From Botrimarina mediterranea (GTDB lineage Bacteria; Planctomycetota; Planctomycetia; Pirellulales; Lacipirellulaceae), in NCBI RefSeq assembly GCF_007753265.1, contig NZ_CP036349.1:3691363-3755362 (forward strand): a DNA stretch of 64,000 bases, given 5' to 3'. The notes under the pieces are model-generated. The model did not search any database, was not told where the DNA came from, and saw only the letters and a program-made list of their open reading frames with translations. Every line of letters starts with the position of its first letter. Within the stretch, counting starts at the first letter, position 1. Position numbers and translations under genes: made by a program. This document shows, in pieces, positions 8,940 to 18,520 of the stretch.

Positions 8940-9917
8940 ATGAAAGCAAATCGCTCGGGGTTCACCCTGGTAGAGCTCTTAGTCGTCATCGCCATTATCG
9001 GCATCCTGGTAGCGCTACTGCTGCCTGCCGTGCAGGCTGCGCGTGAGGCGGCCCGCCGAAACCAATGCGTCAACAATCTGAAGCAACTTGGCGTGGCGAT
9101 GCAGAATTACCACGACACGAACGGGCATCTCCCGATCGGAAACATCAGCTGCTGTCACGGCACTTGGCAAATGGCAATCCTTCCGTTCATCGAAGAGCAA
9201 AGCCTCGCCGATCTCTACACGCCTTTGCCGAAAGGCGAACTGCTGATCGAGAGGTACCGTTACCACGCCGAAGACCTGACGGCAAATCCGCCGATCCGCA
9301 ACAAGCAGGTCGTCGAGACAAGGATCTCCACGCTCACATGTCCCAGTGATCAGCAGCAGACTACAAACGTCTTGGAAGGACCTGATTCGGCAGTGACGAT
9401 GCACAATTACGTCGTCAACTACGGGAATACCAATCACCGGCAGACGAACCATCTAGGACCGACGAGTCCCGACTTTGTCGAATTCCTAGGCGCGCCCTTC
9501 TTGAGTCAGGACACCAATCCACCCAATCTCGATCGGGTGGCTAGCTTTCGAAAAGTCCCCGACGGTTTGAGCAAGACCCTCCTTGCCGCTGAGACGGTGC
9601 AAGGCCAAGACGGCGATCTTCGGGGACTCACTTGGTGGGGGTGGTCGGCGGGCTTCGAGACCTTCTCGGTTCCCAATGACACTGAGCCAGACTTGATGCA
9701 GCAGAGCGCTTACTGCAATCCCACGGCGCCGAATCCGCCCTGCGAGGGGATGTCGGGGCCGTTCTTCTACCGTGCGCTTGCGCGTAGCCGACATCCTGGA
9801 GTTGTCAACGCCGTGATGATCGATGGATCTGTTCACACGGTTTCCGACTCGATTGACCTCGGGCCGTGGCGGGCTGCCGGCACGACTAAGGGTGAAGAAG
9901 TCGCTAGCCTCTTCTAG
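8940..9917 (+). CDS. DUF1559 prepilin-like protein
   Basis: The N-terminus carries a type IV prepilin cleavage and methylation signal, [19 protein letters not shown], followed by [17 protein letters not shown], the hallmark of DUF1559. The body contains the conserved [17 protein letters not shown] block and the late segment with [17 protein letters not shown], matching the H-X9-DG signature. The 325-residue length is normal. Such proteins are thought to be processed like pseudopilins; planctomycete genomes hold dozens and their role is not settled. Confidence 0.92.
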   Translation: MKANRSGFTLVELLVVIAIIGILVALLLPAVQAAREAARRNQCVNNLKQLGVAMQNYHDTNGHLPIGNISCCHGTWQMAILPFIEEQSLADLYTPLPKGELLIERYRYHAEDLTANPPIRNKQVVETRISTLTCPSDQQQTTNVLEGPDSAVTMHNYVVNYGNTNHRQTNHLGPTSPDFVEFLGAPFLSQDTNPPNLDRVASFRKVPDGLSKTLLAAETVQGQDGDLRGLTWWGWSAGFETFSVPNDTEPDLMQQSAYCNPTAPNPPCEGMSGPFFYRALARSRHPGVVNAVMIDGSVHTVSDSIDLGPWRAAGTTKGEEVASLF

Positions 9918-9945
9918 AAGGTTAGATTTCTACGCAAGGCAGCCA

Positions 9946-11127
9946 TCATCGCGGCCCGGTGACGTCAAATGCCCCCCAGACCGATCTTGCCGCCTCTTGC
10001 AGCGGATTGCCGCCCCCGGGCAGCCGATCTTGCGAGACTTCCCAGAAGAAGACGCCGCGCAGGCCGCGGTCGCGGGCCCAGCGTGTTTTGAGCCGGATCG
10101 ATTCGGCGTCGTCGTAACTTATGACGGCATGGCGGGCTGGTGAAGTTAGCCAAGGGGTCTGGGTCTCGTCATCCCACGTGCGGGTCCAGCCTTGGGCGAT
10201 CAGCTCTTGGCTTTGTAGATATGTCTTCGATCGGCCGGGGTCGTCGGTGTCGGTTGTGTCGGCGTAGGGCTGCGGGACCGAGAAAGCCCGCCCGTAGAGC
10301 GGTAGGCCAAGGGCCAGCCGTTCGGGCGGGAGCCCGCGCTTCTCGAGCAGGTACTCGAACGTTGTTGTAACCGAGTGGCGCTTGTCAGCGGGGGTTTTTG
10401 ATGAGGGCGTGAACGGGGCGTTGTGCCCGGCGAATCCGGCCCAGCCGCCGGCGTAGTCGTAGGTCATCACGTTGACCCAATCCATCGTCTCGAGCAGGAA
10501 CTCGTTCGACAGCCATTCGAGCGTCTGCGGATGGGCGGCGGACGCCATCGTCAGCTGCATCGGCCTCCCTTTTCGCTCGGCGATCGCATCGAGCCCTGCC
10601 CGCAGTCGCCGTGTCAGCCGTTCGAAGCCGGGGACTTCTTCGCGTGAGTCGGGGTACTCCCAATCGAGGTCGATGCCGTCGTAATCGGCGTCATCGACCA
10701 ACTGGAGCACGGATTGAACGAAATGAGTTTCGGCCTCGCGGTCGAGCACGATCGCGGCGAACTGCGCGTCCCAACCCCATCCGCCTAGCGAGAGCAGCAC
10801 CCGCACCCCGTGCCGATGGGCCTTGGCGGCGAACGCCGCGTCGGGCACGCTTTTATTGGGACGCAGTTTGCCGTCTTCACCGGCGACGACGAAGGCGTGA
10901 CAAAGATGCGTGTACAGGCTGTAGTTGAGGTCACGTGCCTGGCCGTGGACGTAGCCGACGAATACATCAGGCGAGGGGACATCCGACGCGGGGACGTCAG
11001 ACGCGGGTTTCGTCGCGGGCTCGGCGGCCTGCGTCACTGAGAGCGGCGTCATTGACACCAGGGGCGCCGAGCATGTGAGGCCGGCGAGGATCGCCAGTGC
11101 CGTTCGGCGGGGCATTGGAGGGGTCAT
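9946..11127 (-). CDS. GH18 chitinase, secreted
   Basis: About 390 residues. Starts at 11127 or 11115 both lead into a signal peptide (RRTALAILAGL...SVTQAAE). The catalytic GH18 signature DGIDLDWE (DxxDxDxE) is intact and is followed by YP. Later motifs (MTYDYAGGWAGF, LGLPLYGRAFS, FFWEVSQD) also fit a chitinase or related endo-glucosaminidase. The 5' end overlaps the 3' end of the symporter gene by about 120-130 bases in another frame, so the two are transcribed together and probably coupled. It begins a cluster with a GH20 enzyme, a second GH18 and a ROK regulator. Confidence 0.9.
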   Translation of the reverse strand: MTPPMPRRTALAILAGLTCSAPLVSMTPLSVTQAAEPATKPASDVPASDVPSPDVFVGYVHGQARDLNYSLYTHLCHAFVVAGEDGKLRPNKSVPDAAFAAKAHRHGVRVLLSLGGWGWDAQFAAIVLDREAETHFVQSVLQLVDDADYDGIDLDWEYPDSREEVPGFERLTRRLRAGLDAIAERKGRPMQLTMASAAHPQTLEWLSNEFLLETMDWVNVMTYDYAGGWAGFAGHNAPFTPSSKTPADKRHSVTTTFEYLLEKRGLPPERLALGLPLYGRAFSVPQPYADTTDTDDPGRSKTYLQSQELIAQGWTRTWDDETQTPWLTSPARHAVISYDDAESIRLKTRWARDRGLRGVFFWEVSQDRLPGGGNPLQEAARSVWGAFDVTGPR

Positions 11128-12988
11128 GCGGCAGGCTCTCGATGGTGGGTGTCGTCGGTTTCAAGAATCGCGAGCGATAGGTCCACACGATGCCGCTCGC
11201 CGCTGCGGTGGAAAGCGCGAGGGTTATGGCCGCACTGACCAGTTCGCCGTAGAGGGCGTAGCCGGTTGCGAACAGCATGGCGTACACCGCAACACAGCCC
11301 AGAACCATGCGGGCGAGGCCGAGCCAGACGTTGTCATCCGCCAAGGGGGCTGGAATCGGGCGGCCCGCGGCGGTGGCCCGCTCGCGGACAGGGCCCCAGC
11401 CGGGACCGGCAGGATTAACCGAACGGCAGAACTCTTCGAGCGTCTCCGCATCGTCGGAGGGCGTAAGTATGGCGACCATCAGCCAACCGGCCGTCGTCAC
11501 CGCCACCCCTAGCGTGAGCTTCGCCCAGTCGGGTACGCCGAGTGACTCGCCGTACCACGCTAATACCAAGGCGACGACGAAAGAAACGACCATCGCGGCG
11601 ACTTCGGAGTAAGCGTTGATACGCCACCAGTACCAGCGCAGTATGAACAACAGCCCCGTCCCGGCGCCGATCTGCAGAAGGATCTGGAAGCCCTGCGACG
11701 CCGTTTGCAACTGCAGCGCCATCGCAGCCGCCGCGATCATCATGAGGACGGTCGAAACCCGTCCCACCACAACGAGCCTAGCGTCGGACGCATCGGGCTC
11801 GACAAAGCGCTGATAGAAATCGTTGACAACGTAAGACGACCCCCAGTTGAGGTGCGTCGAAATCGTGGACATATAGGCCGCCAAGAGGGAGGCCAGCACG
11901 ATCCCAAGCCACCCCGATGGCATCTGAGTGAGCATCGCCGGATAAGCAAGGTCGTGGCCGATCTTGGAGGGGTCAATGCCGGGAAAGGCCTCGCGGATCG
12001 AATTGAGGTCGGGGTAGACGACTAACGAGGCCAGCGCAACGAGGATCCAGGGCCACGGCCGCAAGGCGTAGTGGGCGCAGTTGAAAAAAAGCGCCGCGGC
12101 TGTCGCGTGGCCCGGGTCTTTAGCGGCAAGCATCCGCTGGGCCAAGTAGCCGCCGCCGCCCGGTTCTGATCCGGGATACCACACGCTCCACCACTGCACA
12201 GCAAGCGGGATCAGCAGAACGGATAGCAGGGTGTTGATCGATTCGGCGCTGCCGAAGTCCAGCGGCGGCAAGAAGGCGAGCTTGCCAGCGACGGCATCGC
12301 TCGACACCAAAGCCGCTAGGCCGCCGACTTCGGGCCGATTGACGGCGTAGCATGCCGCCGCGATCGACCCGGTCATCGCCAGAACAAACAAGACCGCGTC
12401 GGTCAGCACCACCGCACGGAAACCGCCGACAGCGCTAAACACCACAGTAATCACCGAAGCAGAGACGATCGACACCAGCGGGCCAACCCCCAACAGCACT
12501 TGACCGATCTTGATGGCGGCCAGCATGACCACCGACATCACCATAACGTTGAAGACGACGCCTAGGTACAGGGCACGAAACCCCCGTAAGAATGCGGCGG
12601 GGCGCCCGCTGTACCGCATCTCGTAGAAGCCCAGGTCAGTCATGAGCCCTGATCGCCGCCAAAGGCCTGCGTAGTTAAAGACCGTGAGCATCCCCGTGAG
12701 CAAGAAGGCCCACCAGACCCAATTTCCCGCCACGCCGCCCGTCCGGACCAAGTCGGTGACCAAGTTCGGCGTATCGGCGGCAAAAGTCGTCGCGACCATC
12801 GACATGCCGAGTAACCACCATGGCATGCCTCGGCCCGATAGGAAAAACTGGGATGCGTCCTTTCCCGACTGCCTTCCCGTTAGCGCGCCGACAGCCAACA
12901 CGCCCAGCAACGACGCGGCGATAATCGCCACGTCGAGCGTCGTGAGCGCCGGAACGATGGAAGCAGCCGTTTCCGCTAAAATCGGCAT
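10997..12988 (-). CDS. Sodium:solute symporter family transporter
   Basis: About 663 residues from the ATG at 12988 (a GTG at 13051 would add 21). The N-terminus TLDVAIIAASLLGVLAVGAL begins the first helix, followed by the SSS motifs SGRGMPWWLLGMSMVATTFAAD and a dozen further helices. The C-terminal 60 residues are hydrophilic and proline-rich and overlap the chitinase start. SSS proteins use the sodium gradient to import sugars or other solutes. Its position between a chitinase and a ROK regulator makes N-acetylglucosamine or chito-oligosaccharide a reasonable inferred substrate, but the sequence alone does not show this. Confidence 0.88.
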   Translation of the reverse strand: MPILAETAASIVPALTTLDVAIIAASLLGVLAVGALTGRQSGKDASQFFLSGRGMPWWLLGMSMVATTFAADTPNLVTDLVRTGGVAGNWVWWAFLLTGMLTVFNYAGLWRRSGLMTDLGFYEMRYSGRPAAFLRGFRALYLGVVFNVMVMSVVMLAAIKIGQVLLGVGPLVSIVSASVITVVFSAVGGFRAVVLTDAVLFVLAMTGSIAAACYAVNRPEVGGLAALVSSDAVAGKLAFLPPLDFGSAESINTLLSVLLIPLAVQWWSVWYPGSEPGGGGYLAQRMLAAKDPGHATAAALFFNCAHYALRPWPWILVALASLVVYPDLNSIREAFPGIDPSKIGHDLAYPAMLTQMPSGWLGIVLASLLAAYMSTISTHLNWGSSYVVNDFYQRFVEPDASDARLVVVGRVSTVLMMIAAAAMALQLQTASQGFQILLQIGAGTGLLFILRWYWWRINAYSEVAAMVVSFVVALVLAWYGESLGVPDWAKLTLGVAVTTAGWLMVAILTPSDDAETLEEFCRSVNPAGPGWGPVRERATAAGRPIPAPLADDNVWLGLARMVLGCVAVYAMLFATGYALYGELVSAAITLALSTAAASGIVWTYRSRFLKPTTPTIESLPHDPSNAPPNGTGDPRRPHMLGAPGVNDAALSDAGRRARDETRV

Positions 12989-13258
12989 TGGCAATCGGAG
13001 GGGAGCCTGAGGTAGACCGATAATGGCCACCAGGGAATCGCCGGTAGTCACGAGAACGCCCGCAATATGCGCGGTGAAAACACTTCCACCACTTTACTTT
13101 AGAGCCTACAATAAGTCACCGGCGGATTGCGACTCAACCTGGGGAATATTGGAATTCGCTACGTGGCGTCTTCTGTGTGAAAATTGCCCATGCGATTCCC
13201 CTTCCAGAGTTCGTCCGCGCCACCGCTAGTCGCAGGCCGCCGGTTTCAAGGTAACGGC

Positions 13259-14440
13259 ATGACGCAAACGTCAATTGTGCAGCCCCGCCTCCTGAGTCAA
13301 CTCAATGAGAGGCTCGTCTTAGACGCCATCCAAAGCTATGGCCCTTCAACCCGAGCGGAGGTCACCGAACGGATCGGAGTGACCTTCGCAACGGTCGCCA
13401 AAGCCGTCGCGTCGCTGATCGACGCCCGATTGCTCGAAGAGTACGACGAGCCGACCGTCGGGCGTGGCCGACCAGCTAAGCGTATCCGTTTGGCGGTCGA
13501 TCAGTCGCAGGTCGTCGGGGTGGCAATCGAGATCGACGAGGTCTTGGTGGCGGCCGCAGGATTGGACGGTAAGCGGCGTGGGGCGACGAGCACTTTCAAA
13601 ACGCCATCGTCGTACCAACAACTGGTGCGATCCATAAGCGAAGCTCTTTCGGACCTGATCAAGAGCGAACGACTCAATGTTCTTGGCGTCGGCGTGAGCG
13701 TTGCCGCTCAGGTGGATGAAAAGGCTGGCCGCGTGGCGGTCGCCGCCAACCTGCCCTACCTAAGCGACAAGCCTCTCGAACGGGACCTCCGCGAAGCGAT
13801 AGGCATCACTTGCTCAATCGTGCGAGACACGCATGCGATGTGCGTGTCCGAAAGGCTGCATGGCAGCGCAAAGAATCTTGACAACTTCTTGCTGTTGCAT
13901 CTTGGCGTCGGTATTGGCATGGGCGTCATGATCGACGGACGGCTCTTCTTCGGACAGTACGGCTATTCCGGAGAACTCGGGCACATGACGGTCGTCCCCG
14001 GCGGGCAATTGTGTCACTGCGGCAGAAAGGGATGCCTCGAGACCGTCGCTAGCGAGTGGGGCCTCTCCGACCATCTCAGCGAACAACTCGGCCGGCAGGT
14101 CACCGTTGAAGATGTCGCGAGGCTCTATGCTTCGGGCGACCCCGTGGCGAAGAAAGAAGTACGCCGCACTTGCAAGCACTTGGCGCTCGGCGTCTCGCAC
14201 GCCGTCCACCTATTCAACCCGGGCAAAGTCGTCGTTTACAGCCGCCTCTTCAGCGCCTGCCCCGAACTCTTAGAGCTCCTCGTCCACAACGTCGAGAGGA
14301 TTGCCCTGCCGCTCAACTTCCGCGGCTGCGAGTTCGTGAACGCGGCGACGACGCCGCTCGACGGGAGCATCGCCCACATCATCGGCCACCTGGCCGACGC
14401 CCTCGCTCCGCGGTTGTCTCACACCACGATCGTCAACTAG
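13259..14440 (+). CDS. ROK-family transcriptional regulator (NagC/XylR type)
   Basis: The ATG at 13259, with AAGG just upstream, is preferred to one at 13184 because the conserved part begins with NERLVLDAIQSYGPSTRAEV, a winged helix-turn-helix (about residues 12-70). A ROK domain follows: the FLLLHLGVGIGMGVMIDGRL sugar-kinase-like block, then the zinc site GQLCHCGRKGCLE with the CxCGxxGCxE pattern. The helix-turn-helix makes it a repressor or activator, not a sugar kinase. It is divergent from the symporter/chitinase pair and upstream of a hexosaminidase, so control of this locus by an amino-sugar ligand is inferred. Confidence 0.92.
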   Translation: MTQTSIVQPRLLSQLNERLVLDAIQSYGPSTRAEVTERIGVTFATVAKAVASLIDARLLEEYDEPTVGRGRPAKRIRLAVDQSQVVGVAIEIDEVLVAAAGLDGKRRGATSTFKTPSSYQQLVRSISEALSDLIKSERLNVLGVGVSVAAQVDEKAGRVAVAANLPYLSDKPLERDLREAIGITCSIVRDTHAMCVSERLHGSAKNLDNFLLLHLGVGIGMGVMIDGRLFFGQYGYSGELGHMTVVPGGQLCHCGRKGCLETVASEWGLSDHLSEQLGRQVTVEDVARLYASGDPVAKKEVRRTCKHLALGVSHAVHLFNPGKVVVYSRLFSACPELLELLVHNVERIALPLNFRGCEFVNAATTPLDGSIAHIIGHLADALAPRLSHTTIVN

Positions 14441-14513
14441 CCACGCGGCCGTTGCGGCCCACGCGGCCACGGCGGCACCGTACGCGGCGGCGCCACCACA
14501 CAGGTCCTTCGGT

Positions 14514-16850
14514 TTGTACAACACCCCGACGTACTTAGCGGCGGCCCTGCTGTTTAGCGCATCCGTTACATGCGACGCCCAAACTCCCGCGCCACCATCG
14601 ACAGGGCCTGTGATCACTTGGCGTCTCGTCGGGAATGACACGCCTGTTGTAGGGTGCTGCGCAGCGGAACTACTCGTGGACCCCTCGGTCTTCGACCCCG
14701 AGGGCAAGTCCACGCTGTACTTCAACTTCGTCCGGAAGCCGTCTGCGGTTTACAACTCGACGACGGGCAGCGCCGTGGAGCCCATCAATGGCGATCTCTT
14801 CCGGGTGGAGCTGGGCCGTGGCGAGAACAAGAATGGCCCCCTGCGTATCGAGACCGTCTTCGAGGGCGCGGTACGGCACGTCACCGACGCGCCCGCGGGA
14901 TTCTTCGTCGTAACCCGGGGCTGTTTCACCGAGTCTGTCGAACCGATCGCCGTGAAGATCGATCTCTCGGTCCTCCGGCGAGAAACGAAACCGCCTGCGG
15001 CGCCGCAACGAGAGAGCGGCGCCGCTGCACGGCGTCGTGAATCGGTTGCGTCGGCCGCGCCCGCGGCGCCGTGGATTCCTCAGCCGTGGCGTTACGAGCC
15101 ATTGGCGGGCGTCGTCGAGCTGAGCGGGCTCCCGATTGAATGCTCGAGCGATCACGCCGCTGCAGCGCGGCTGCTCGGCGACGCCATCGTCGCCGCCGGG
15201 GGTGAGCCGCCCGCAGTCCACACCGCCATTGATCCCCATCGGCCCGCGATCCGGTTGCGATTGGGGGACGCGCCTGTCGATGCTCCCGCTGGCGGCAAGG
15301 CTGAAGAGGCGTATTCACTCGAAGCCCGGGAGGAGTCGGGCGTTGTGATCACGGGAGCGGGTCCCGCCGGTCTTCACTACGGCGTCCAGACGTTGGTCGC
15401 GGCGATCGCCAACACGCCGGTCGCTATCGGGGGGAGCGTGCGTCCTGCTGTCCGTGAGATGCTGGTACGCGACGCCCCACACTTCCGCTACCGCGGCCTG
15501 CATCTCGATGTCGCCCGCAACTTTCAATCGGTCGCGACCATCCGCAAGGTGCTCGACCTGATGGCGGCGTACAAGCTCAACCGTTTCCACTTTCACCTCA
15601 CCGACGACGAAGGCTGGCGGTTGGCGATTGAGGGGCTGCCCGAGTTGACCGAAGTGGGCGGTCGTCGGGGCTACTCGCCCGGCTTCCAAGAGTTCTTGCC
15701 GCCCTCGTTCGGCTCGGGCCCTCGCCCGGATGTCGCGCCGGGAAGCGGGTGGTACTCGCGGGAAGATTTCATCGCTCTGCTCCGCTATGCCAACGAGCGC
15801 CATATTGAAATCATTCCCGAAATCGACTTGCCTGGCCACTCACGGGCCGCGATCAGGGCAATGCAGGTCCGCAGCGAGCGCCTCCGCGCCGCCGGAGACG
15901 AAGCCGCAGCACTTCAGTTTGTCCTACGACGCGACAGCGACGGCGCCGAGTACGAGTCGGTACAGATGTGGAAGGACAACGTCATTGATGTTCGCCTAGA
16001 GTCATCCGTCGCGTTCGTGGAGCGTGTCGTCGGCGATGTCGCCAGCATGTACGACGAGGCCGGAGTCGCATTCAGGTCGATTCACCTTGGCGGCGATGAA
16101 GTGCCGCACGGGTGTTGGACCGATTCAAACGCCCCAGAGACATTACAACAAGCCGCCTTGTTTGCGTCCTTCATGGACCGCTGCGCCGAGATTGCCGCTT
16201 CCCATGGCGCCAGGTCGGCGGGCTGGGAAGAAGTCTTCCTAGCGGAAGAGGGCAGAGCTGCATTAAGGTCTGGAGCTAGCGCCGGGGGTGTTTGCTACGC
16301 CTGGAACAACATCTGGGGATGGGGTCAAGAAGACGCCGCCTACCGCTTGGCGAACGCCGGCGTCGATGTGGTGCTCTGCAACGCGACACACCTCTACTTT
16401 GACCTCGCCTACGAAGACACGGTCGATGAACCAGGCTATTACTGGGCGGGCGCCACCGATGTTGAGGAAGTCTTCCGCTTCCAGCCCTACGCTTACTTCG
16501 ATGCGCCGCTGCGTGATCGCTTCGGGAACCCAATCCCCGTCAGCGACAGAGAGCCGATGACCCGGCTTTCCGCCAAGGGACAGCGACATATCATCGGCAT
16601 GCAGGGTCATCTCTGGGGAGAGAACCTCAACTCCGCCGAGCGGCTCGAATACATGATGTTCCCTCGTCTACTCGCTCTCGCAGAGATCGCGTGGGCGGGG
16701 CCAGCCGACTCGCGCGATGCGGATGCCGACCCTTCGCGGACCTGGGTAGAGTTCGAGCACCATCTTGCCGAGCGCGAGCTTCCCCGCCTGAGAGGCTTCT
16801 TGGGGGGAGTAAAGTACCGACCGCTAGCGAACCCTACTATCGCCAAGTAA
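14514..16850 (+). CDS. GH20 beta-N-acetylhexosaminidase, secreted
   Basis: A 778-residue protein starting at a TTG (14514); the first residues form a signal peptide (YLAAALLFSASVTCDAQT). An N-terminal carbohydrate-binding-like domain (about 30-150) precedes the GH20b domain and the catalytic barrel starting near HFRYRGLHLDVARNF. The catalytic Asp-Glu pair is in HLGGDEVPHGCW, and VYLCNATHLYFD-like and GHLWGEN blocks follow. It should remove terminal GlcNAc from chitin fragments released by the neighbouring GH18 enzymes. The ROK regulator gene lies 73 bases upstream on the same strand. Confidence 0.93.
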   Translation: MYNTPTYLAAALLFSASVTCDAQTPAPPSTGPVITWRLVGNDTPVVGCCAAELLVDPSVFDPEGKSTLYFNFVRKPSAVYNSTTGSAVEPINGDLFRVELGRGENKNGPLRIETVFEGAVRHVTDAPAGFFVVTRGCFTESVEPIAVKIDLSVLRRETKPPAAPQRESGAAARRRESVASAAPAAPWIPQPWRYEPLAGVVELSGLPIECSSDHAAAARLLGDAIVAAGGEPPAVHTAIDPHRPAIRLRLGDAPVDAPAGGKAEEAYSLEAREESGVVITGAGPAGLHYGVQTLVAAIANTPVAIGGSVRPAVREMLVRDAPHFRYRGLHLDVARNFQSVATIRKVLDLMAAYKLNRFHFHLTDDEGWRLAIEGLPELTEVGGRRGYSPGFQEFLPPSFGSGPRPDVAPGSGWYSREDFIALLRYANERHIEIIPEIDLPGHSRAAIRAMQVRSERLRAAGDEAAALQFVLRRDSDGAEYESVQMWKDNVIDVRLESSVAFVERVVGDVASMYDEAGVAFRSIHLGGDEVPHGCWTDSNAPETLQQAALFASFMDRCAEIAASHGARSAGWEEVFLAEEGRAALRSGASAGGVCYAWNNIWGWGQEDAAYRLANAGVDVVLCNATHLYFDLAYEDTVDEPGYYWAGATDVEEVFRFQPYAYFDAPLRDRFGNPIPVSDREPMTRLSAKGQRHIIGMQGHLWGENLNSAERLEYMMFPRLLALAEIAWAGPADSRDADADPSRTWVEFEHHLAERELPRLRGFLGGVKYRPLANPTIAK

Positions 16851-16920
16851 ACGCCGAATGCCGCCGCACGCTCGGCATTGAGTGTTGTCGCACTATGGTT
16901 ATCGCACCGAGGAACATTGA

Positions 16921-18213
16921 ATGCGCCGCTTGAGTATGAAGGTCCGTGCGATCGCTTTATTGGCCGCCACAATTGCGGGGTCAGATGCCGCGGCGCTCGA
17001 TCTGATCGGCTATTTGCCGTACTACCGGATCAACAGCGACTATCTCAACCACGTGCTGCCCGGGCAGCTCTCGATGCTCGACGAGGTGCGATATTTTGGC
17101 CTCAGCGTTGATAGCGATGGGAAGATCGTGTCGTTATCGGGATCGATGCAGACTCATAAAGACAATATCGCGGCCATCCAAGGCGTCATCGCTTCGCTTC
17201 CCGTAGCTAGCCGCCCGCGGCTCGACATCACGATCGGCGCCGCGGGAGAGGACGCCACCTTCACTAGCGTCGCGGCGAGTGAATCCAAGCGAAGCGTTCT
17301 CGCTCAGAACATTAGCACGCTGCTCAACGAAACGGGCGCCGATGCGGTCGATATCGACTGGGAACACCCTGACGCCGGCGTCCAACGAAACACTCAATAT
17401 CCAGCTCTTCTCAAACGGATCAAGCAAGAGATCGGCGCGGATCGGAGGGTCTACGCCACCGTTGCCCCTTCGGTTGTGATCTCTAACAGCGTCTTCTCCG
17501 ACGAGAATGCGATCGACGGCGTCTCGCTTATGACCTACGACCTGGGTTGGTGGAGTAATGACCCCACCAACTCCAATAACGGCGAACACTCGCTTCAAGA
17601 GTACGTCGATGACACCTTCGAGGCTTGGTCGGAATCTCCCGGTTCGCCGAATGATCGCCCTTGGGTCTTCGGAACGTGGGGGAACGGTTCGCCGGCCAAC
17701 CAGTTGGGCGTCGCGATACCGATCTACGGTCGCTCCATAGCCAATCAGACGGCCTACACCTACAGCGAACTCGTCACCGGGGGCGCCACCACCGACGGGG
17801 AGTATTACCAGTACAGCGGACAGCAGGTCTGGTCTCCGTCGCCCGGACTCGCAGCGCAACGCGTAGAGCACGCCCTCGACCAAGGTTTACAACACCTGAT
17901 CTTCTGGGAGATCGGACAGGACTTGCCCGCGACCAACAGCAATTCGCTGTTGCGCGTCGCCTACGAAACACGAGAAGCCTTGGCAGGACTGCCGGGCGAC
18001 TTCAACTCCGACGGCAAGGTCGACAGCGCCGACTACACCGTGTGGCGAGACGGGCTCGGCGCCAACTACACCCAGGAAGACTATGAAACCTGGGCCGAGA
18101 ACTACGGGGCATCGGCTAACTCTTCGAATGCCAAGGCAACGCCCGAGCCGGTGTCAGCCGGCATGGCGTTCTTTGCCGCCTTAGTGGGCTTCTTGCGGCA
18201 AAGAAGACCGTAG
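16921..18213 (+). CDS. GH18 chitinase with dockerin-like repeat and PEP-CTERM-like tail
   Basis: The ATG at 16921 has GAGGAA six bases upstream. A signal peptide (MKVRAIALLAATIAGSDAA) leads into a GH18 barrel that starts DLIGYLPYYRI and carries the catalytic signature GADAVDIDWEHP (DxxDxDxE). After the barrel come FNSDGKVDSADYTVWRDGL, a dockerin-type motif, with a degenerate second copy, then TPEPVSAG, a hydrophobic helix and RQRRP, a PEP-CTERM-type tail. Unlike the GH18 enzyme at 9946, this one looks surface-anchored. It closes the plus-strand half of the chitin locus. Confidence 0.92.
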   Translation: MRRLSMKVRAIALLAATIAGSDAAALDLIGYLPYYRINSDYLNHVLPGQLSMLDEVRYFGLSVDSDGKIVSLSGSMQTHKDNIAAIQGVIASLPVASRPRLDITIGAAGEDATFTSVAASESKRSVLAQNISTLLNETGADAVDIDWEHPDAGVQRNTQYPALLKRIKQEIGADRRVYATVAPSVVISNSVFSDENAIDGVSLMTYDLGWWSNDPTNSNNGEHSLQEYVDDTFEAWSESPGSPNDRPWVFGTWGNGSPANQLGVAIPIYGRSIANQTAYTYSELVTGGATTDGEYYQYSGQQVWSPSPGLAAQRVEHALDQGLQHLIFWEIGQDLPATNSNSLLRVAYETREALAGLPGDFNSDGKVDSADYTVWRDGLGANYTQEDYETWAENYGASANSSNAKATPEPVSAGMAFFAALVGFLRQRRP

Positions 18214-18520
18214 CCGTCAACGGATCTCTCCAGCTAGACGCCCCCAATCGGGTGCATTTTATTGCCCCCCTCAAGAACGCTCCAGGAGGCCGTCTACGGC
18301 GTCCGACGCGGGGGCCTTGGTAAACCCTCCAAAGTTCATAAATACGCGCCTACGGGCCCTCTATGGCCTTGTAAACACCCGTCCACGTACTCGACGTGAC
18401 GCCGGGCAATTTACCTCCGGCTGCCCCCCGTGTCGGCGCGCAAATCGACCTCGCCACTGAGAACACGGACGGACCGTCTCGACGCGAACCTTCGTCGCTG
18501 AGCGCTGCCCGTAACCGCAA
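18214..18520. other. Intergenic stretch, no gene seen
   Basis: About 300 bases between the chitinase stop and the recognisable rtcB remnant. Frames on both strands are short and unconvincing. It may hold more heavily eroded rtcB sequence, but I could not align any of it by eye. Confidence 0.4.

Noticed and set aside
13081-13112. Promoter with TACAAT at 13107-13112 before the ROK gene
   Set aside because: The matching -35 position (TTCCAC) is too poor to defend.
9946-18213. Polysaccharide utilisation locus of the SusC/SusD type
   Set aside because: No TonB-dependent SusC or SusD homologue is present; uptake appears to use a sodium symporter.
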